Positions 57,855 to 64,000 of a stretch of 64,000 nt of DNA are shown here, one piece after another. Location of the stretch: positions 5,208,001 through 5,272,000 of the forward strand of contig NZ_CP033972.1 of NCBI RefSeq assembly GCF_003855095.1, read 5' to 3'. Positions within the stretch are counted from its first letter, which is position 1. Each line of letters opens with the position of its first letter. Source of the stretch: Gordonia insulae (lineage in GTDB: Bacteria > Actinomycetota > Actinomycetes > Mycobacteriales > Mycobacteriaceae). The notes under the pieces were generated by a model that was not told where the DNA came from, did no database searches, and saw nothing but the letters and a program-made list of their open reading frames with translations. Position numbers and translations under genes: made by a program.

Positions 57855-59453
57855 ATGACGGCGATCCGATCCACCCTCGACGCGACGGGCGAGGACTTCC
57901 GGGTGGCGAGCACCTCGATGACCGACAAGCTGGTCGAGATCCAGACCGAGTTCGACAAGGCGCTGGCCGGCGGCGGTGAGAAGTACGTCGCCCGGCACCG
58001 TAAGCGCGGCAAGCTGACCGCCCGCGAACGTATCGAGATGCTCATCGACGAGGATTCGGCATTCCTCGAACTGTGTCCGCTGGCCGCCTACGGCTCGGAC
58101 TTCCAGGTCGGCGCGTCCGCGGTCACCGGCATCGGCGTGGTCGAGGGTGTCGAATGCATGATCGTGGCCAACGACCCGACCGTGAAGGGCGGCACGTCGA
58201 ATCCGTGGACGTTGCGGAAGATACTCCGCAGCAACGACATCGCGCTCGCCAATCGGTTGCCGGTGATCTCGCTCGTCGAGTCCGGCGGCGCCGACCTCCC
58301 CACACAGAAGGAGGTGTTCGTCCCGGGTGGCCGCATGTTCCGCGACCTCACGAGGTTGTCGGCGGCGGGCATACCGACCATCGCCCTGGTCTTCGGCAAC
58401 TCCACCGCGGGCGGCGCGTATGTCCCGGGGATGAGCGATCACGTCGTGATGATCGAGAACGCGTCGAAGGTCTTCCTCGGCGGTCCGCCGCTGGTGAAGA
58501 TGGCGACCGGCGAGGACAGCGACGACGAGTCCCTCGGCGGCGCCCAGATGCATGCCCGGCAGTCGGGTCTGGCCGACTACTTCGCCGCCGACGAGCAGGA
58601 CGCGATCCGGGTGGGCCGGCGCATCGTGTCCCGGCTGAACTGGCGCAAGCAGGGGCCGGGCCCGGTGGCCGAGGTGCTCGAACCGCGGTACGAGACAGAG
58701 GAACTGCTCGGCATCGTGCCGTCGGATCTGAAGATCCCGTTCAACCCGCGTGACGTGATCGCACGGGTCGTCGACGACAGCGACTTCGACGAGTTCAAAC
58801 CCGATTACGGTACTTCGCTGTGCACCGGGTGGGCCCGCATCCACGGCTATCCCATCGGCATCCTGGCCAACGCGCAAGGCGTGCTGTTCAGTCAGGAGTC
58901 GCAGAAGGCGACCCAGTTCATCCAGCTGGCCAACCGCAGCAACACGCCACTCTTGTTCCTGCACAACACCACCGGCTACATGGTCGGCAAAGAGTACGAG
59001 CAGAACGGCATCATCAAACACGGTTCGATGATGATCAACGCGGTGTCCAACTCGACGGTGCCGCATATCTCGGTGCTCATGGGAGCGAGCTACGGGGCCG
59101 GTCACTACGGCATGTGCGGCCGCGCCTACGACCCGCGGTTCCTGTTCGCCTGGCCGAGCGCGAAATCCGCGGTGATGGGTGCGGCCCAGCTTGCCGGCGT
59201 CATCTCCATCGTGTCGCGTGCCGCCACCGAGGCGCGGGGCGGAACCGTCGACGAGTCCGCGGATGCGGCGATGAAGCAGATGATCGAGGCGCAGATCGAG
59301 GCCGAGTCCGTACCGGCGTTCCTGTCCGGCATGCTCTACGACGACGGCGTCATCGACCCTCGGGACACCAGAACTATTCTCGGGCTGTGCCTCTCGGCCA
59401 TCGACAGCGGGCCGGTCGAGGGTACGTCCAACTTCGGCGTCTTCCGGATGTGA
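57855..59453 (+). CDS. accD2: Acyl-CoA carboxylase beta (carboxyltransferase) subunit, AccD2-like
   Basis: A 532-residue carboxyltransferase of the methylcrotonyl/geranyl-CoA type: RGKLTARERIEMLIDEDSAF, ANDPTVKGGTSNPWTLRKIL, SGGADLPTQKEVFVPGGRMF (oxyanion region), TAGGAYVPGMSDHVVMIENA, and GASYGAGHYGMCGRAYDPRF. The C-terminal part (LGLCLSAIDSGPVEGTSNFG) is complete. It transfers CO2 from biotin to a 3-methyl-branched enoyl-CoA. The partner AccA2 is encoded 8 bp downstream. Whether the substrate is methylcrotonyl-, geranyl- or another isoprenoid-CoA cannot be told. Confidence 0.92.
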   Translation: MTAIRSTLDATGEDFRVASTSMTDKLVEIQTEFDKALAGGGEKYVARHRKRGKLTARERIEMLIDEDSAFLELCPLAAYGSDFQVGASAVTGIGVVEGVECMIVANDPTVKGGTSNPWTLRKILRSNDIALANRLPVISLVESGGADLPTQKEVFVPGGRMFRDLTRLSAAGIPTIALVFGNSTAGGAYVPGMSDHVVMIENASKVFLGGPPLVKMATGEDSDDESLGGAQMHARQSGLADYFAADEQDAIRVGRRIVSRLNWRKQGPGPVAEVLEPRYETEELLGIVPSDLKIPFNPRDVIARVVDDSDFDEFKPDYGTSLCTGWARIHGYPIGILANAQGVLFSQESQKATQFIQLANRSNTPLLFLHNTTGYMVGKEYEQNGIIKHGSMMINAVSNSTVPHISVLMGASYGAGHYGMCGRAYDPRFLFAWPSAKSAVMGAAQLAGVISIVSRAATEARGGTVDESADAAMKQMIEAQIEAESVPAFLSGMLYDDGVIDPRDTRTILGLCLSAIDSGPVEGTSNFGVFRM

Positions 59454-59460
59454 GGCGGAC

Positions 59461-61509
59461 ATGACAACAACCATCACCTCTGTACTCGTCGCCAACCGCG
59501 GTGAGATCGCCTGCCGGGTGTTCACCACCGCCCGTGCGATGGGCCTGCGCACGGTCGCCGTGTTCTCCGATCCCGACGAGCACGCGCCACACGTGCGGAT
59601 GGCCGACACCGCCGTCGCGCTGCCCGGTTCGACGTCGGCCGAGACCTATCTGCGTGGTGACCTGGTCATCGCGGCAGCACATGCGGCGGGCGCGGACGCC
59701 ATCCACCCCGGCTACGGGTTCCTCTCGGAGAACGCCGAGTTCGCGCAGGCGGTGATCGACGCGGGACTCACCTGGATCGGTCCACCGCCGGCGGCGATCG
59801 CGGCGATGGGTTCCAAGGTCAACGCGAAGAAGTTGATGGCCGATGCCGGTGTACCCGTGCTGGGTGACATCGATCCGGCCGCCGTGACCGACGACGACCT
59901 GCCGTTGCTGATCAAGGCATCCGCCGGCGGCGGCGGCCGCGGCATGCGGGTGGTGCGTTCGCTCGATGAACTGGGCGATGCGGTCACCGGCGCCGCGCGA
60001 GAGGCGGAGTCCGCCTTCGGCGATCCGACCGTTTTCTGTGAAACCTATGTCGAGCGTGGGCATCACATCGAGGTCCAGGTGATGGCCGACGAGTACGGGG
60101 CCGTGTGGGCCGTCGGCGAACGCGAGTGCTCCATCCAGCGACGCCACCAGAAGGTGATCGAGGAAGCGCCGGCGCCACTGGTGGAACGCATCGGTGGTGA
60201 CCTGCGGGAGCGTCTCTACGCGGCCGCGCGCACCGCAGCCGCGACGATCGGTTACACCGGCGCCGGCACAGTGGAGTTCCTCGCCGACGAGACCGGGCGA
60301 TTCTTCTTCCTGGAGACCAATACCCGGCTGCAGGTCGAGCACCCCGTGACCGAGCTGACCACCGGCACCGACCTGGTGGCGTGGCAGCTGCGCGTCGCGT
60401 CGGGTGAACATCTCGACCCGGAACCGCCCACCGCGTCCGGGCATGCCATCGAGGTCCGTCTCTACGCCGAAGACCCCGGCGCGGACTGGCAACCGCAGTC
60501 GGGGACCGTGCACGCGATCGAGATCACCGACGACGCGCGGTTCGGTCCACTCGACCGCCCGGGTATCCGGGTCGACTCGGGGATCGAGGCGGGAAGCGAG
60601 ATCTCCACCTTCTACGACCCGATGCTGGCCAAGGTGATCAGCTGGGCGCCGGATCGGCGTCGGGCGGCGGCGATGCTGTCCCATGCGCTGGCCGGTGCAC
60701 GCATCCATGGCCCGGTCACCAACCGCGACATGCTCGTCAACACTCTGCGCAGCGACGAGTTCCTGTCCGGCCACACCGACACGGGATTCATCGACAGCGT
60801 CGGACTCGACGTCCTGTCCGCCCCGCTCGCCGGCGGAGACGATGTGCGGGTCGCGGCCGCGGCGGCGGCGCTCGCCGACGCCGCCCGGGTGCGCGGCCGG
60901 GCGCGGGTGCAGGCCGGATTGCCCGCCGGATGGCGGAATCTCACGTCGGGGTACCAGACCAAGCGCTACGTCGACACACGCGTCGACGACAACGAGATCG
61001 AGGTCCGCTACCGCCACGGCCGAGATGGTGTCGAGCTGCCGGATCTGCCGGGCGTCTCGGTGGTCGAGACATCCCCGGATCGCGTCGTCGTCTCCGTCGC
61101 CGGTGTCCGTCGTACGCTGACCGTCGCGCTCTACGACGACCTGGCCTTCGTCGACGGTCCGGGTGTTGCGGTGGCATTGCGGCGGGTGCCGCGGTTCATC
61201 GACCCGTCCGCGGTCGCCCGCCCGGGCTCCTTGCTCGCGCCGATGCCGGGCGCGGTCATCCGGGTCGCGGTGACCGAGGGGGAGCGGGTGGTCGCGGGCC
61301 AGCCGCTGCTCTGGCTCGAGGCGATGAAGATGGAACACACCGTCAGTGCCCCCGCCGACGGGATCGTCGCCACCCTGTCGGTTCAACCCGGACAACAGCT
61401 TTCCGTCGGTGACGTACTGGCGGTGATCAGTGCCGACGACGCCGCCGATGACAGCGGCGCCGCCGCAGACCACTCGGACAACCTGAAGCAAGAGGAGACA
61501 GTCGGATGA
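59461..61509 (+). CDS. accA2: Acyl-CoA carboxylase alpha subunit (biotin carboxylase plus biotin carrier), AccA2-like
   Basis: A 682-residue protein. The N-terminal biotin carboxylase has VLVANRGEIACRVFTTARAM, HPGYGFLSENAEFAQAVI, and ATP-grasp KASAGGGGRGMRVVRSLDEL with EHPVTELTTGTDLVAWQLRV. The C-terminal carrier domain has the biotinylation site LWLEAMKMEHTVSAPADG with Lys623. A middle BT domain (residues about 450-600) docks the beta subunit AccD2. Overlaps the next gene by ATGA. It is also the only biotin carboxylase/carrier in the window, and so a conceivable donor for the split carboxylase at 5856 (speculative). Confidence 0.94.
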   Translation: MTTTITSVLVANRGEIACRVFTTARAMGLRTVAVFSDPDEHAPHVRMADTAVALPGSTSAETYLRGDLVIAAAHAAGADAIHPGYGFLSENAEFAQAVIDAGLTWIGPPPAAIAAMGSKVNAKKLMADAGVPVLGDIDPAAVTDDDLPLLIKASAGGGGRGMRVVRSLDELGDAVTGAAREAESAFGDPTVFCETYVERGHHIEVQVMADEYGAVWAVGERECSIQRRHQKVIEEAPAPLVERIGGDLRERLYAAARTAAATIGYTGAGTVEFLADETGRFFFLETNTRLQVEHPVTELTTGTDLVAWQLRVASGEHLDPEPPTASGHAIEVRLYAEDPGADWQPQSGTVHAIEITDDARFGPLDRPGIRVDSGIEAGSEISTFYDPMLAKVISWAPDRRRAAAMLSHALAGARIHGPVTNRDMLVNTLRSDEFLSGHTDTGFIDSVGLDVLSAPLAGGDDVRVAAAAAALADAARVRGRARVQAGLPAGWRNLTSGYQTKRYVDTRVDDNEIEVRYRHGRDGVELPDLPGVSVVETSPDRVVVSVAGVRRTLTVALYDDLAFVDGPGVAVALRRVPRFIDPSAVARPGSLLAPMPGAVIRVAVTEGERVVAGQPLLWLEAMKMEHTVSAPADGIVATLSVQPGQQLSVGDVLAVISADDAADDSGAAADHSDNLKQEETVG

Positions 61510-62689
61510 CCGCACAACTGGATGATGTTGCCAACCCGTTCGTCGAGACCCCGAGCGTGCCGGTCTGCGCGCGTCGGTTGCCGCGTTCGCCGCCAAGTAC
61601 GGCCAGGAATACTTCCGCGAATGCGCACGTGAGGGCCGCAAGACCGACGAGATGTGGTCCGAGGCGGGCAAGCTCGGATTCATCGGGGTCAATCTGCCGG
61701 AGGAGTACGGCGGCGGTGGCGCCGGGATGTACGAGCTCTCCATCGTGATGGAGGAGATCGCCGCGGCCGGTACCGGGCTGCTGATGCTCGTCGTCTCACC
61801 GGCCATCTGCGGCAACATCATCGCCCGTTTCGGGACCGATGCCCAGAAGCAGCAATGGATTCCGGGCCTGGCCGACGGGACTATCACGATGGCGTTCGGC
61901 ATCACCGAACCCGACGCCGGATCGAACTCGCACCAGATCACCACCACCGCCCGTCGCGATGGCGAAGAGTGGCTGCTGAACGGGCGCAAGGTCTTCATCT
62001 CCGGTGTCGACCAGGCGGAGGCCGTACTCATCGTCGCCCGCACCGAGGACGCCAAGACCGGCAAGCTCAAGCCGGCGCTGTTCATCGTGCCCACCGATGC
62101 CGCCGGATTCGAGTGGACGATGATCGACATGGAACTGCAGAACCCGGAGAAGCAGTTCCAGCTCTTCCTCGACGACGTCCGGCTGCCGGCCGACGCGCTG
62201 GTCGGTTCCGAGGACGCGGCGTTGAGCCAGTTGTTCGCCGGGCTCAACCCGGAGCGGATCATGGCGGCGGCGTCGGCGGTCGGCATGGGCCGGTTCGCCT
62301 TGAACAAGGCCGTCGCGTATGTGAACGATCGAACGGTCTGGAAGACGCCGATCGGTGCGCATCAGGCGATCGCGCATCCGCTGGCCGAGGGCAAGGTGCA
62401 GATCGAGATGGCCAAGCTGATGATGCAGAAGGCCGCGACCCTCTACGACGCCGGCGACGACTGGGGCGCCGCCGAACCCGCGAACATGGCCAAGTACGCG
62501 GCCGCCGAGGCGTGCGTGAAGCTCGTCGACCATGCCGTGCATTCGATGGGTGGCAACGGTTTGACCAGTGAGTACGGTCTGGCGCCGATGCTCAGCCTGG
62601 CGCGGATCGCGCGGATCGCGCCGGTCAGCCGGGAGATGATCCTGAACTTCGTCGCGCAGACCAGCCTCGGGCTGCCCAAGTCGTACTGA
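61506..62689 (+). pseudogene. fadE12: Acyl-CoA dehydrogenase (FadE12-like), interrupted by a one-base frameshift near its start
   Basis: Reading from ATG 61506 gives MTAQLDDVANPFVETP and then leaves the family frame. The correct continuation (RASVAAFAAKYGQEYFRECA to the end at 62689) lies one frame over. Adding one G at about 61551-61554 (ACCCCGAGCG to ACCCCGGAGCG) restores a 394-residue protein. The rest is an intact acyl-CoA dehydrogenase: LGFIGVNLPEEYGGGGAGMY, MAFGITEPDAGSNSHQITTT, MGGNGLTSEYGLAPMLSLAR. A shorter 345-residue product could start at ATG 61652, but lacks the first helices. Positional equivalent of Rv0972c. Confidence 0.88.
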
Positions 62690-62703
62690 GTGGGGGACTT
62701 GTC

Positions 62704-63501
62704 ATGAGCGAAGTCGTCCACGTCGGCGTCGACGACGGGATCGCCACTCTGGAACTGGATTCGCCTGGGAATCGCAACGCGCTCGGTGCCACGCTCGTCG
62801 AGCAGTTCGGCTCTGCGCTGCGCCGGGTGGCCGACGATCCCGGCGTGCGCGGTGTCGTCCTCACCCACACGGGTGGAACCTTCTGTGCAGGAGCCGATCT
62901 CAGCGAGGCACTGAAGTCGGGGATGTCGGTGGAAGATGCGTCCGCACACGGAACCCGATCGATGATCGACCTGATGCGGACGATCCTGGAGATGCCCAAA
63001 CCGGTGATCGCCCGGATCGACGGGCATGTCCGGGCCGGTGGGCTCGGCCTGATCGGTGCGGCCGACATCGTGCTCGCCGGGCCGTCGTGCACCTTCGCGC
63101 TGACCGAGGCGCGGCTGGGACTGGCTCCGTCGGTGATCTCGCTGGTGCTGCTGCCCCGACTGACCGCGCGAGCATCCGGGCGGTACTTCCTGTCCGGGGA
63201 GACCTTCGACTCCGCGACCGCCGTCCGACTCGGTCTCGTCACGGAGTCGTTCGCCACCTCCGACGATCTCGCCGCCGGGCAGGAGACCGTCCTCGCCGGC
63301 ATCCGCAGGTCGTCACCGCAGGGATTGGCGGCGTCGAAGGCGCTGACCACTGCTGCGGTCCTCGCTCAATTCGAGGAATCGGCCGCGGCCCGTGCCGAGG
63401 AATCGGCGTCGCTGTTCTCCTCGGAAGAGGCCCGCGCGGGGATGGCCGCGTTCCTGTCGAAGCAGCGCCCGCCCTGGGATCTGACCGCGGACCCGGCATG
63501 A
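62704..63501 (+). CDS. Enoyl-CoA hydratase/isomerase family protein (EchA7-like)
   Basis: A 265-residue crotonase: DDGIATLELDSPGNRNALGA, the oxyanion-hole motif HTGGTFCAGADLSEALKSG, and HVRAGGLGLIGAADIVLAGP (second oxyanion site), with LTEARLGLAPSVISLVLLPR. It would hydrate the carboxylated enoyl-CoA (methylglutaconyl/isohexenyl-glutaconyl-type) made by AccA2/AccD2. Order and type match Rv0971c (echA7). ATGA overlap with the TetR gene that follows. Confidence 0.9.
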   Translation: MSEVVHVGVDDGIATLELDSPGNRNALGATLVEQFGSALRRVADDPGVRGVVLTHTGGTFCAGADLSEALKSGMSVEDASAHGTRSMIDLMRTILEMPKPVIARIDGHVRAGGLGLIGAADIVLAGPSCTFALTEARLGLAPSVISLVLLPRLTARASGRYFLSGETFDSATAVRLGLVTESFATSDDLAAGQETVLAGIRRSSPQGLAASKALTTAAVLAQFEESAAARAEESASLFSSEEARAGMAAFLSKQRPPWDLTADPA

Positions 63502-64000
63502 CCTCCGGCACCCGCACCCCGGCGCCTCGCGAACCGCAGCAGGAACGCTCGCGGCTCACGCGAGAACGCCTGCTGCGGTCCGCGATCGAGGCGCTCGCAC
63601 AGGATGGTTGGGCGTCCGCGACCGTGGCAGCCGTCGCCGAGCGCGCCGGGGTGTCGCGCGGTGCGGCCCAACACCATTTCCCGACCCGCGAGGCGCTGAT
63701 CACCGCCGTCCTCGAGCAGGTCTTCGACGACATGACCTCGACCGCGTCGGCAGCGATCGCGACCATGCCCGACGACGACGCAGGCCGGATCGCCGCCGCC
63801 GTCGACCGGGCTGTCGCCATCTACACCGGCACCGAGTTCAAGGCCGCCCTGCAGGTGTGGGCCGCCGCCGCGTCGGACTCCGCGCTACGCGAGCTGATCC
63901 TGCCGATGGAGGGCAAGTTCGCGCATGCCGCGCACCAGATGACCGTCACGGCCCTGGATCCGGAAGGGCGATATCCCGATTCCCGCCGGATCGCACAGGT
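63498..64000 (+). CDS. TetR-family regulator (3' end beyond the window)
   Basis: The first 167 residues of a TetR protein. The HTH is at about residues 41-61 (ATVAAVAERAGVSRGAAQHH, FPTREALI), followed by LEQVFDDMTSTASAAIATMP and a C-terminal helical domain cut by the right edge. It overlaps the enoyl-CoA hydratase gene by 4 bp, ending the isoprenoid-type carboxylation operon, and is the candidate for the palindrome at 54016-54031. Confidence 0.87.
   Translation, partial: MTSGTRTPAPREPQQERSRLTRERLLRSAIEALAQDGWASATVAAVAERAGVSRGAAQHHFPTREALITAVLEQVFDDMTSTASAAIATMPDDDAGRIAAAVDRAVAIYTGTEFKAALQVWAAAASDSALRELILPMEGKFAHAAHQMTVTALDPEGRYPDSRRIAQ

Overview
This window is a 64 kb stretch of high-GC actinobacterial DNA. 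Several hallmarks of mycolic-acid bacteria (order Mycobacteriales) are visible. Two blocks follow the gene order of Mycobacterium tuberculosis: a cyp51/cyp123 block like Rv0762c-Rv0771, and an accA2/accD2 block like Rv0971c-Rv0976c. There are also DUF3558 lipoproteins, an F420-type LLM oxidoreductase, FprB and many FadD/FadE/TetR genes. The overall look, including the interspersed GTATCGAG-type palindromic repeats, fits Gordonia or a close relative; the genus is an inference. No rRNA, tRNA, CRISPR array, phage or transposase gene was seen.

Layout. 1-1.45 kb: a MarR fragment and a TetR/DUF4188 divergent pair around a 36-bp palindrome. 1.45-9.5 kb: a nitrogen-assimilation operon under a divergent TetR gene. 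It encodes a permease, two carboxyguanidine-deiminase-type proteins (older name: urea carboxylase-associated), a carboxyltransferase-only 'urea/guanidine carboxylase' and allophanate hydrolase. Together they would convert guanidine via carboxyguanidine and allophanate to ammonia and CO2, but the biotin carboxylase/biotin carrier half is not encoded here. 9.7-13.3 kb: a secreted Ser-Asp repeat protein, a small membrane protein, an in-frame S4-domain/lipoprotein fusion and a DUF3558 lipoprotein. 13.3-19 kb: acyl-ACP thioesterase, a frameshifted fprB, and a glycosyltransferase/methyltransferase/alpha-barrel trio. 19-24.9 kb: LLM oxidoreductase, then a TetR-controlled flavin monooxygenase/hydrolase/SDR operon, then a conserved hypothetical. 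25-29.7 kb: methyltransferase, quinone oxidoreductase, DUF2277 and a fused glutamine-type ABC importer.

29.7-48.4 kb: a large lipid/isoprenoid-type catabolic region. It holds an amidohydrolase, a LivJ/LivHMG/LivF importer, and a leftward operon (ALDH, SDR, HIBADH-like, carboxymuconolactone decarboxylase-like, alpha/beta hydrolase, thioesterase). Divergent from this is a rightward operon (TetR, CYP123-like, SDR, CYP51, ferredoxin, SnoaL-like, hypothetical, SDR). 48.5-52.3 kb: a leftward FadD/phosphotransferase/epimerase operon. 54-64 kb: a rightward operon resembling geranyl-CoA-type carboxylation: AtuA-like, two acyl-CoA dehydrogenases, AccD2, AccA2, enoyl-CoA hydratase and TetR.

Points most worth attention: (i) a 72-bp palindromic element present twice, each time between convergent genes and in opposite orientation; (ii) a tandem array grown from the end of a second palindromic repeat inside the guanidine operon; (iii) the split carboxylase; (iv) the S4/lipoprotein fusion; (v) three single-base frameshifts next to G/C runs in otherwise well-conserved genes (fprB, the AtuA homologue, fadE12), which look either like sequence errors or like parallel inactivation; (vi) three 14-bp boxes of the KstR type upstream of lipid-related operons.
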